Source of the DNA: Candidatus Mediterraneibacter quadrami
Lineage (GTDB): Bacteria; Bacillota; Clostridia; Lachnospirales; Lachnospiraceae
Direction of reading: 5' to 3'
Length of the DNA: 55,918 nucleotides
NCBI GenBank assembly: GCA_019120575.1
Contig: DWUU01000023.1
Coordinates: 1-55,918 of the forward strand
Position 1 is the first letter of the stretch. Every line of letters starts with the position of its first letter. A model generated the notes under the pieces. It did no database searches. It was not told where the DNA came from and was given only the letters and a program-made list of their open reading frames with translations. Both the position numbers and the translations under genes were made by a program. Below are positions 27,549 through 34,625 of this stretch, one piece after another.

Positions 27549-27672
27549 GTGAGGATATGTCCATTGCGGGCGCGCTCTCGCTCGGGACAGAACGCAGCGG
27601 ACACATAAGACCATAAAAAACACGGTCTAAGTGCCGGCGTTCTTTTACGGCCCTTAATGGACATATCCTCAC
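27549..27672. repeat. Structured repeat element, copy A
   Basis: Ends GTGAGGATATGTCCATT and AATGGACATATCCTCAC are exact inverted repeats of 17 bp. An internal hairpin AGACC/GGTCT is flanked by conserved GCGGACACATAAG and AAGTGCCGGCG. The element starts about 20 nt upstream of the ileS ribosome binding site and is the inverted counterpart of copy B. Confidence 0.8.
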
Positions 27673-27804
27673 ATCGGGCCATCCAGAACGGAACTTCATT
27701 CAAAACGGGGAGAGGCGGGAACTTCTGTCCCTTCCCGGATCGTGGAAGAGGCAGGAAGCCCTTTTCCCCTGCCGGGTGTCGGGTTACTTACGGTTTGCTG
27801 CAGG

Positions 27805-27942
27805 CCTGACCGGACAGATATGTTCATTAAGGACCGTAGAGCAGCGCCGGCACTTGGGCTGCGTTCTTTGCAGCCTTATGTGTCCGCTGCGCTGCGGCCC
27901 GAGCGAAAGCGCGTCCGCAATGGACATATCTGTCCGGTCAGG
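27805..27942. repeat. Structured repeat element, copy B (inverted relative to A)
   Basis: Ends CCTGACCGGACAGATATG and CATATCTGTCCGGTCAGG pair exactly. Its reverse complement aligns with copy A almost throughout (ATATGTCCATTGCGG, GCGGACACATAAG, AAGTGCCGGCG, CTTAATG). The internal hairpin is GGCTGC/GCAGCC where A has AGACC/GGTCT, so stem bases change while pairing is kept. The 132 bp between the copies hold no gene. Confidence 0.8.
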
Positions 27943-27979
27943 CATTTGTCAACTGCTGAAAGCTTCCTGATCCCGGCAG

Positions 27980-28014
27980 AAAAAAAGGCTTCCGTCCGTA
28001 AAAGGACGAAAGCC
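27980..28014 (-). terminator. T-box intrinsic terminator
   Basis: GGCTTTCGTCC and GGACGGAAGCC pair around TTTTAC, followed by seven T on the minus strand. It lies directly after the T-box segment, about 460 nt before the ileS start. Confidence 0.88.
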
Positions 28015-28266
28015 ATCTCTCTCGTTTTAACCACCTGTTACTGCATACTCCGGCGCATGCGCCTTCCATATGGATTCCCCTAACGCGGGAACTCACGTCA
28101 GCCCTTACTCTCACCGGACAGATCCGGCGCGCCTTCTGGACTGCGGCTCGAGAGTGATCTTCGGTAATACTCTACTGATGCCGGGCTCGCACCATCCCCC
28201 GGCTCGCTGGGATGTTCAGGTAAGACCTACTGTCTCCGTCACAGCCTTTGCTGTTGAAATTCACAC
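27980..28266 (-). promoter_or_regulatory. T-box leader, isoleucine-specific, of ileS
   Basis: On the minus strand the leader shows a Stem I apical region (AGCGAGCCGGGGGATGGTG, then GAGCCCGGC), a specifier loop GAAGATCACTC presenting ATC (Ile; 28158-28156), a T-box-like segment AACAGGTGGTTAAAACGAG (28039-28021) and an intrinsic terminator. Uncharged tRNA-Ile would stabilise the antiterminator and switch on ileS. The T-box segment deviates from the usual AGGGTGGNACCGCG, but architecture and specifier agree with the gene downstream. Confidence 0.87.
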
Positions 28267-28272
28267 AAAGTA

Positions 28273-28301
28273 ATTATAAAAAGAAAATACCGGTTAGTCA
28301 A
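28273..28301 (-). promoter_or_regulatory. ileS promoter (TTGACT, 17 bp, TATAAT)
   Basis: Minus strand: TTGACT at 28301-28296, 17-bp spacer, TATAAT at 28278-28273, just upstream of the T-box Stem I. Confidence 0.82.
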
Positions 28302-28343
28302 GGCTTTTATAAGAATGGCAGACTGCATCGAGCCGTATTATAT

Positions 28344-29276
28344 TTATTCGAGTATCTTTTTTACCTGTTCAAGTGTTATGTTGCATTTTCTGGCTATCTC
28401 TGCCGGAGATTCTCCTTGATGAGATAACTGCAGAATCTGTTTTGCAAGCTGTATGCCCTCATTTACACCTGCAGCTCTGCCATCCTCCCAAGCCTCTTCC
28501 CGCTCCTGTCTCATATGCTTTTCCTGGTCATATTCGAATATACTCATTTCCTTCGCCTCCGCTCTGTGCTTCTCCAGGAAGTCCTTCAGCACGCCTTCTT
28601 CCATGCACTCCCGGATCGCACGTTCTACTGCGTCCGCAAGCTCTAACTCCTCCGCGTACCTCCGGACTTTATCTGTATAGATCGCATAATCTTTAAGTGT
28701 TCTGCATGCCTCTTTCAGTTTCTGGTTATTCTCTCCTGAAATATTCAGCATCACTGCCGACAGTTGCAACCCTGCATGGGGATCTTCTTTCTCATACATG
28801 TCCGAAAGGTTCAATACGGCACGCTCCGGGAGTTCTTCCTTTCCGTTGTAGAAGATCAGGAACTCCGACGGCGGGATCCGGATCACTTTTGTTCCGTACA
28901 GGTTTGCGTTTCTTGTCATCCTTGAATACAGCTTGGCGATGTAGATCAGAAACCGCAAAGGCAGGTTCGGGTTATAAGTGGACTGGTGCTCGTACAGCGA
29001 AAGCCGCCCGTCAATCAGAAAAGAAATATCATTCTTTACCGTCATGTAGATCGCGTTCTCCAGGGTGTTGATCTCCAGAATTTCCGGATCCGTATAATGT
29101 TTTCCGCTCACCGCATTGTACAGTTCCAGCAGGTTATTCTTATCCTGGAACAGCATAATGAACAGGGTAGACTTATATGTCCGATTGACCGGTGCCACAT
29201 CTGATACAGCCGGTACGCTCTGTACCTGTTTTGCTCCTGAAGTGTCTGTCATAGCCGTTTTTGCTTTTTTTGTCAT
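28344..29276 (-). CDS. Rpn family / PD-(D/E)XK nuclease (transposase_31-like)
   Basis: The 310-residue protein resembles recombination-promoting Rpn nucleases: an N-terminal core with NRTYKSTLFIMLFQDKNNLLELYNAVSGKHY, then FLIDGRLSLYEHQST carrying the Asp and Glu-x-Gln of a PD-(D/E)XK active site (near residues 85-95), and a helical C-terminus (DGRAAGVNEGIQLAKQILQ) ending in a small helix-turn-helix-like segment (SPAEIARKCNITLEQVKKIL). The family is often multicopy and mobile in Lachnospiraceae; function in the cell is not settled. It starts right upstream of the ileS promoter. Confidence 0.8.
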   Translation of the reverse strand: MTKKAKTAMTDTSGAKQVQSVPAVSDVAPVNRTYKSTLFIMLFQDKNNLLELYNAVSGKHYTDPEILEINTLENAIYMTVKNDISFLIDGRLSLYEHQSTYNPNLPLRFLIYIAKLYSRMTRNANLYGTKVIRIPPSEFLIFYNGKEELPERAVLNLSDMYEKEDPHAGLQLSAVMLNISGENNQKLKEACRTLKDYAIYTDKVRRYAEELELADAVERAIRECMEEGVLKDFLEKHRAEAKEMSIFEYDQEKHMRQEREEAWEDGRAAGVNEGIQLAKQILQLSHQGESPAEIARKCNITLEQVKKILE

Positions 29277-29392
29277 GTTTCAGCCTCCTTATGAAAATAT
29301 GGTGCAAAGAGACTGATACAGGAAAACATGCTGGAAATATAATGCTTTTGTCCATGATAACACAGAGCGAAAAAAAGTACCAGAAAAATACG

Positions 29393-29656
29393 CTATATTT
29401 TAACATATCTCTGATTTCTGCTTCTCGGTTTATCCGGTATGGTCATTTCCACCATATGCATCTCCATCGCCGGGTTCAGATAATTTTTTCTGAAAGTCTC
29501 TTTTGACTTCAGTCCAAGTTTATCCATGATCGCCTTTGATGTATATGGCACGCCGTATTCCATTACTGACAGCATTTTTTTCATACGCCGCATAGGCATT
29601 TTAACTTCCTGGATCTCTTTCTGTTCTCCCCTATTTTTCTGAAACAGAGGATACAT
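29393..29656 (-). pseudogene. C-terminal winged-helix remnant of an AlbA_2/Fic-type protein
   Basis: An 87-residue frame whose second half, YTSKAIMDKLGLKSKETFRKNYLNPAMEMHMVEMTIPDKP, is the winged-helix tail usually found at the end of AlbA_2/RecG-like ATP-binding proteins or Fic proteins (typically ending SRNQKY). The large N-terminal domains are missing and no ribosome binding site is evident, so this is most likely a leftover fragment. A free-standing small regulator is the alternative. Confidence 0.6.
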
Positions 29657-29802
29657 ACATCAACATCTGATTTGTAATATGAAAGAGCGGCTGATAAGCT
29701 GGCATACTTTATTCTCCCGATATAACTTGCTTATTATCTTACTTATTATCTTGGTGCCTACAGCATGTCATATACACAGGCCAAGCTCAAGGCCCGCATC
29801 TG

Positions 29803-31056
29803 TCAGAATTCCAGACTGTCCGGATTTAAAAGGAAATATTTCATTCCCATGATAACAAATCCTTCATCATTTCTCCATGGTTTCTTACTTCCGTTTACGA
29901 TAATTATTTTTTTGAAAGAATCCGGGATATTCCGCAAAGAATGAAACTCCTGCTCCTGTTTTTGTTCCGAGGACAGATCACAGGCAACCTGGATATAATA
30001 TCTCTGGCTTCCCTGATTGACTACAAAATCCACCTCCAGCTGTTTCCGGACACGTTTCCCTTCTTTATTTTTTTCATAAGCGTCCATCATACCCACATCC
30101 ACATTATATCCCCGGATAAGGAGCTCGTTGTAGACTATATTTTCCATAAGATGCGTCGGTTCCTGCTGCCTGAAATTAAGCCTTGCATTCCTGAGTCCCG
30201 GATCTGTAAAGTAGTATTTCTGATTTGCACCGATATATTTTCTTCCTTTAATATCATAACGTGCGGCCTTTGAGATTAAGAACGCCTCTTCCAGAAAGTC
30301 TATATGCCTGGATATGGTTTTATTCGTATACTGCATCTGGCGCCCGCTGGCAAATGTATTCGCTATTTTCGTGGGATTGGTCAGCGAACCAATTGACGAA
30401 GCCAGAACATTGACCAGAATCCCGATCTCCTCTTCATTCTGGATCCGGTTTCTCTCGATAACATCCTTCAGATATACATTGACAAAAATGTTCTTAAGAT
30501 AATCTGCTTTCCGGCGCTCACTCTGAAGTCCGGCGATCTGGGGAAGTCCGCCATAAGTCATGTAATCATCCCACGCATCGTCATAGTCGCCGTCATAAAC
30601 CGAATAAAATTCTGCAAACGAAAGCGGATATATCCGAACCTCGTCTCCTCTGCCGCGGAACTCCGTAACAATATCACTGGAAAGGAAGCGGGAATTGCTC
30701 CCGGTCACATATATATCGATATTCTTTATGCGGAGCAGACTGTTCAGGACCTCTTCAAATCTGGGCATAAACTGAACTTCATCCAGAAGCAGATAATAAA
30801 TGCCGTCATCTTCCATCTCGTCACGGATATATTCATAGCACACTTTCGGATCCCGCAGTTCTTCATCCTCAATGCCATCCAGCGCAATCTCGATAACATG
30901 GTCCGGAGCAACGCCATTCTCCAGAAGATACCTTTTAAAAAGCGTAAAAAGCAGATACGACTTCCCGCACCGCCGGATGCCGGTAACAACCTTCACCATA
31001 CCATTGTTCTTACGCTCAATCAGCTGTTTCAAATAGTTGTCCCGTCTGATTTCCAT
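29803..31056 (-). CDS. AAA ATPase with DUF4143 domain
   Basis: A 417-residue P-loop protein: Walker A GIRRCGKS near residue 27, Walker B YYLLLDEVQF near residue 98, sensor-like GSNSRFLSSD, an interdomain helix bundle and the C-terminal DUF4143 nuclease-fold domain (about 200-400, EVDFVVNQGSQRYYIQVA). It belongs to the same broad class as 17787-19064 but is a different subfamily, with a strong RRCGKS motif. Function is unknown. It stands alone among accessory genes; a 57-bp palindrome lies about 120 bp upstream. Confidence 0.87.
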   Translation of the reverse strand: MEIRRDNYLKQLIERKNNGMVKVVTGIRRCGKSYLLFTLFKRYLLENGVAPDHVIEIALDGIEDEELRDPKVCYEYIRDEMEDDGIYYLLLDEVQFMPRFEEVLNSLLRIKNIDIYVTGSNSRFLSSDIVTEFRGRGDEVRIYPLSFAEFYSVYDGDYDDAWDDYMTYGGLPQIAGLQSERRKADYLKNIFVNVYLKDVIERNRIQNEEEIGILVNVLASSIGSLTNPTKIANTFASGRQMQYTNKTISRHIDFLEEAFLISKAARYDIKGRKYIGANQKYYFTDPGLRNARLNFRQQEPTHLMENIVYNELLIRGYNVDVGMMDAYEKNKEGKRVRKQLEVDFVVNQGSQRYYIQVACDLSSEQKQEQEFHSLRNIPDSFKKIIIVNGSKKPWRNDEGFVIMGMKYFLLNPDSLEF

Positions 31057-31176
31057 TCAATTGCTCCTTTTTTATGTGTATCTGCACGTTTTTTAGTAAT
31101 AATAACTTTACCACAAAATTATTTGGATAGCAATGTGCATTCCTATTTTATGTGCAAACGCACACTTTTATGTAGT

Positions 31177-31233
31177 AAAATTCAATTGGGGACGTAGTAA
31201 AATTGAATTTTACTACGTCCCCAATTGAATTTT
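31177..31233. repeat. 57-bp perfect palindrome (REP-like)
   Basis: Two 28-bp arms pair exactly around a single central G at 31205; each arm contains CAATTGGGGACGTAGTAAAA. It lies between the DUF4143 gene's upstream region and the end of the P-type ATPase gene. The GGGGACGTAGTA phrase is reminiscent of short dispersed palindromes in Lachnospiraceae genomes, from memory only. It may also act as a transcription terminator for the ATPase gene. Confidence 0.75.
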
Positions 31234-31246
31234 GCCCTGTCCCTTT

Positions 31247-33148
31247 TTACAGTTTTTTCACGAACAGTGCCCGGATCGCGTTGAGCACCGCGATGATCAT
31301 GACTCCCACATCCGCGAAAATTGCCAGCCACATATTGGCGATACCGACTGCTCCGAGCACGAGGCAGACGACTTTGATGCCGATGGCAAACCAGATGTTT
31401 TCGTATACGATGCGGAGGCATTTCCGGGATATCCGGATTGCCTTCGCGATCTTCCGCGGATCGTCGTCCATGAGGACGATATCCGCCGCCTCGATGGCCG
31501 CGTCGGATCCCATTGCGCCCATTGCGATGCCGATGTCCGCCCGGGAGAGGACCGGCGCGTCGTTGATGCCGTCCCCGACGAAGGCGAGTTTTCCTTTATC
31601 CGGCTTCTGCGCGAGCAGTTCTTCTACTTTGGATACTTTGTCGGCCGGGAGCAGTTCCGCGTGGACTTCGTCGATGCCCAGGTCCGCCGCCACATGCTCC
31701 GCCACTTTGCGGGCGTCGCCGGTCAGCATAACGGTCTTCTCCACCCCGGCTTTCCTAAGCGCCCGGATCGCCTCTTTTGCGCCCGGCTTCTCGATGTCGG
31801 AGATCACGATATGTCCGGCGTACTCCCCATCGATCGCCATATGAATAATGGTTCCGGCATGATGGCAGTCGATCCACTGTACGCCCAGCCGCTTCATCAG
31901 TTTCGCGTTTCCGGCCGCCACACTTATGCCGTCCACTTTCGCCATGACGCCGTTTCCGCTGATCTCCTGAATATCCGTCACACGGCTCCGGTCGATCTCT
32001 TTGCCGTACGCCCGCTGCAGGCTTCTGCTGATGGGGTGTGAAGAGGCGCTCTCCGCCAATGCCGCGTACTCAAGCAATCTTTCCTCTTTCATCTTGTTAT
32101 GATGGACTGCGTTAACTTCAAATACCCCCCGGGTCAGAGTGCCGGTCTTGTCAAACACAACATACTTCGTCTGTGACAGGATCTCCAGATAGTTGGAGCC
32201 TTTCACAAGGACACCTGCGTTGCTGGCTCCGCCGATCCCGGCGAAGAAGCTTAAGGGGATGCTGATGACCAGAGCGCACGGACAGCTGATGACCAGGAAG
32301 GTCAGCGCCCGGTAGATCCAGGTGCCCCAGTCCGCAGCAAGTCCCAGGCCGGACATGCGCACCAGCGGCGGCAGCACCGCAAGGGCGATGGCGCTGTAAA
32401 CGACCGCCGGAGTGTAGATCCGGGCAAATCTTGTGATAAACGCCTCGGATTTTGACTTCCTTGAGCTGGCATTCTCCACCAGGTCCAGGATCTTTGAGAC
32501 GGTGGAGTCTCCGAATTCTTTCGTGGTCCGGATCTTCAGGACGCCGATCATATTGATGCATCCGCTGATGATCTCGTCGCCTTCTTTCGCATCGCGGGGC
32601 AGGCTCTCCCCGGTCAGCGCGCTTGTATTGAGGGTGGAACTGCCCTCGACGATCACGCCGTCGATGGGCACTTTCTCGCCCGGCTGCACAACGATCACGG
32701 ATCCCGGCTCCACTTCATCCGGATCCACCTGACAGAGCTTCCCGTCCGCTTCTACATTCGCATAATCCGGCCGGATGTCCATCAGGTCACTGATATTCCG
32801 GCGGCTCTTCCCCACGGCGTAGCTCTGGAACCACTCGCCCACCTGGTAGAAAAGCATTACCGCGATGGCCTCTACATAGTCGCCCGTCTCATGCTCAACG
32901 ACCTCGCTGTAAATGGCGAGGACAATGGCGCCAAGAGTGGCGATGGCCATCAGAAGGCTCTCGTCAAAAGGCTGCCGGTTCTTAATCCCCTTGAACGCTT
33001 TGATCAGGATGTCGTAACCGATCACCACATAGGGGATCAGATACAGGACGAACCGGATCAGGCCGGTGACCGGAAGAAAATTGAAGCCGATCAGCATGGC
33101 CGCGGACAAAAGGATCCGGATCAGCATTTTCTTCTGCTTCTTATTCAT
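31247..33148 (-). CDS. Heavy-metal P1B-type ATPase (Zn/Cd/Co efflux type)
   Basis: A 633-residue membrane pump with eight predicted helices: CPC metal site in VISCPCALVISIPLSF near residue 300, phosphorylation motif DKTGTLTRG near 337, TGES at 185, the HP motif (SSHPIS) and GDGINDAPVLSRADIGIAMG. CPC followed by ALVIS and the ending with KxGxx-type helix suggest Zn2+/Cd2+ export. The N-terminal HMA domain common in such pumps is absent; a separate HMA protein is encoded 82 bp upstream. Metal identity is inferred from family and regulator type. Confidence 0.92.
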   Translation of the reverse strand: MNKKQKKMLIRILLSAAMLIGFNFLPVTGLIRFVLYLIPYVVIGYDILIKAFKGIKNRQPFDESLLMAIATLGAIVLAIYSEVVEHETGDYVEAIAVMLFYQVGEWFQSYAVGKSRRNISDLMDIRPDYANVEADGKLCQVDPDEVEPGSVIVVQPGEKVPIDGVIVEGSSTLNTSALTGESLPRDAKEGDEIISGCINMIGVLKIRTTKEFGDSTVSKILDLVENASSRKSKSEAFITRFARIYTPAVVYSAIALAVLPPLVRMSGLGLAADWGTWIYRALTFLVISCPCALVISIPLSFFAGIGGASNAGVLVKGSNYLEILSQTKYVVFDKTGTLTRGVFEVNAVHHNKMKEERLLEYAALAESASSHPISRSLQRAYGKEIDRSRVTDIQEISGNGVMAKVDGISVAAGNAKLMKRLGVQWIDCHHAGTIIHMAIDGEYAGHIVISDIEKPGAKEAIRALRKAGVEKTVMLTGDARKVAEHVAADLGIDEVHAELLPADKVSKVEELLAQKPDKGKLAFVGDGINDAPVLSRADIGIAMGAMGSDAAIEAADIVLMDDDPRKIAKAIRISRKCLRIVYENIWFAIGIKVVCLVLGAVGIANMWLAIFADVGVMIIAVLNAIRALFVKKL

Positions 33149-33230
33149 GTCTTATTCCCCGTTTCCATAAATTTCTGATAAATATCTGTCTGAAAATATC
33201 CCGCCTTCCGGCGCGGGACCGCATCGCAGC

Positions 33231-33449
33231 CTACAGGAATATCTCGCAGTCGTCTTCCACTTTCTTACAGTTTTTTCGCACTTCCTGCATAACGGCTTTC
33301 GCATCCTGTCCCTCTTCAAACTCCACACTCATCTTCAGCGTCATGAAGTTCACCACCGCATCTTTCACGCCGGCTGTATCCTTCGCCGCCTGCTCCATTT
33401 TATTTGCACAGTTCGCGCAGTCCACATCGATCTTATACATCTTTTTCAT
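33231..33449 (-). CDS. Heavy-metal-associated (HMA) domain protein
   Basis: The 72-residue protein is one HMA ferredoxin-like fold with metal-binding CANC in MYKIDVDCANCANKMEQA, and a Cys/Asp-rich tail (NCKKVEDDCEIFL) that could add ligands. It likely passes metal to the neighbouring P-type ATPase, which lacks its own HMA domain. I chose the ATG at 33449, preceded by AAGGAG 8-9 nt upstream; the longer frame (to 33497) runs through the operator. First gene of the metal-export unit, divergent from its regulator. Confidence 0.87.
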   Translation of the reverse strand: MKKMYKIDVDCANCANKMEQAAKDTAGVKDAVVNFMTLKMSVEFEEGQDAKAVMQEVRKNCKKVEDDCEIFL

Positions 33450-33473
33450 CTTATCTTTCTCCTTTTTGTGTTT

Positions 33474-33497
33474 ATGATTAAATAATTGTTTAATCAT
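33474..33497. promoter_or_regulatory. ArsR/CadC-type operator
   Basis: ATGATTAAA and TTTAATCAT form a perfect 9-bp inverted repeat separated by 6 bp, between the divergent HMA and regulator genes, and touching the -35 box of the regulator's promoter. Layout is that of SmtB/ArsR operators. Confidence 0.75.
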
Positions 33498-33526
33498 TGA
33501 CTATAATGTACTTCCTGCGATATAAT
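33497..33526 (+). promoter_or_regulatory. Promoter of the ArsR-AraC regulator (TTGACT, 18 bp, TATAAT)
   Basis: TTGACT at 33497-33502, 18-bp spacer, TATAAT at 33521-33526. On the opposite strand TTGACT at 33533-33528 with TACATT 17 bp further would drive the HMA/ATPase genes, so the two promoters interlock. Confidence 0.7.
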
Positions 33527-33592
33527 AAGTCAAGTAGTTAAATGTGTTTACTTCCGTTCGGGAGAAATATAATTCTGATTGGAGCAATCTGT

Positions 33593-34357
33593 ATGAGTAA
33601 AATGAATGAATTAACGCTGCCCCACGACCACGGGCATCATAATGAAGAAAAAATATGGAAACACCTGCCGGCGGAAGCGGAGATCTCCGGCGTATCCGAG
33701 GCCATGCGGCAGCTGGGCGACCCAAGCCGGCTGCGCATCTTCTGGCTGCTCTGCCACTGCGAGGAATGCGTGGTCAACATTGCCGCCATCGTCGGTATGA
33801 GCAGCCCCGCCGTATCCCACCATCTGCGCATCTTAAAGAGCAGCGGGCTCATCATCAGCCGCCGCGAAGGGAAAGAAATGTATTATAAAACAGCGGATAC
33901 GGAACTGGCCCAGATGCTGCACCACATGATCGAGAAACTGGGCCGGATCACCTGCCCGGAAGATGAGGCGGCTGAGACAGCGGATACGGAGGTGCACACA
34001 AACGAAAAGAGTGCCGCCACGCACCCGGACGGCTGTGAGGCTGTCATCCGGAAGATCCATGCCCGCCTGACGGAAGACCCGGGGAAACGTTATACGATCG
34101 ATGAACTGGCAAGAGAATACCTGATCAACACCGCCGCCCTGAAGACCACCTTCAAGGCGGTATACGGCATGCCCGTAGCTTCCTATATGAAGCAGTACCG
34201 CATGAATGAGGCGGCGAAAATGCTGCGGGAGACGGAGCAGAGCATCGCGGATATCGCCCGGAGCGTCGGATACGGGAGCCAGAGCAAATTTTCGGCGGCG
34301 TTTAAGGATATCATGAAAAAACTGCCCACGGATTACCGCAGGCAGTACAACAAATAA
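33593..34357 (+). CDS. ArsR-family repressor fused to an AraC-type DNA-binding domain
   Basis: A 254-residue protein with two DNA-binding modules. Residues about 20-120 form an ArsR/SmtB winged helix with CHCEECVVNIAAIVGMSSPAVSHHLRILKSSGLI, the Cys cluster being the alpha-3 metal site of CadC/ArsR sensors; the His-rich start (HDHGHHNEE) may add ligands. Residues about 145-254 form two AraC-type helix-turn-helices (TIDELAREYLINTAALKTTFKAVYG, SIADIARSVGYGSQSKFSAAFKD). Divergent to the HMA/P-type ATPase genes it should control. ArsR repressors are normally about 100-120 residues with no such tail. Confidence 0.85.
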   Translation: MSKMNELTLPHDHGHHNEEKIWKHLPAEAEISGVSEAMRQLGDPSRLRIFWLLCHCEECVVNIAAIVGMSSPAVSHHLRILKSSGLIISRREGKEMYYKTADTELAQMLHHMIEKLGRITCPEDEAAETADTEVHTNEKSAATHPDGCEAVIRKIHARLTEDPGKRYTIDELAREYLINTAALKTTFKAVYGMPVASYMKQYRMNEAAKMLRETEQSIADIARSVGYGSQSKFSAAFKDIMKKLPTDYRRQYNK

Positions 34358-34446
34358 TCAGTTTTTCAGACATCTGACCGGAACGATCTTTACACCGTCA
34401 GCCCTTGTATACGCCTTATTTCCGCCGGTGATTATCATCAGAAGAT

Positions 34447-34479
34447 CCGGTTCCCTGAGCGGGGACCGGCTTTCTTTTT
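34447..34479 (+). terminator. Terminator after the ArsR-AraC gene
   Basis: CCGGTTCCC and GGGGACCGG pair around TGAGC, followed by CTTTCTTTTT on the plus strand. Confidence 0.8.
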
Positions 34480-34501
34480 CATTATAATTCAAGTGAATAA
34501 A

Positions 34502-34561
34502 TTTTATGTTTTTGAGGTGTTCAATTTTATGTTTTTGATATGATTTGTTTTATATTTTTGA
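34502..34561. repeat. Three 23-bp-spaced repeats (TTTTATGTTTTTGA core)
   Basis: TTTTATGTTTTTGA starts at 34502 and 34525, and the variant TTTTATATTTTTGA at 34548, each step 23 bp. The unit sequence differs from the ATTCCGT array at 19095 but the period is the same. It lies between two terminators of convergent genes. Confidence 0.65.
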
Positions 34562-34596
34562 TATAAGAATCCACGGACGACTGACCGGCGGCATTT

Positions 34597-34625
34597 AAAA
34601 AAGAGGCGTTCCCGCCTCTTTTTTA
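34597..34625 (-). terminator. Terminator of the carboxypeptidase gene, bidirectional
   Basis: AGAGGCG and CGCCTCT pair around TTCC, with A6 and T6 on either side; it abuts the stop codon of the minus-strand gene. Confidence 0.88.
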
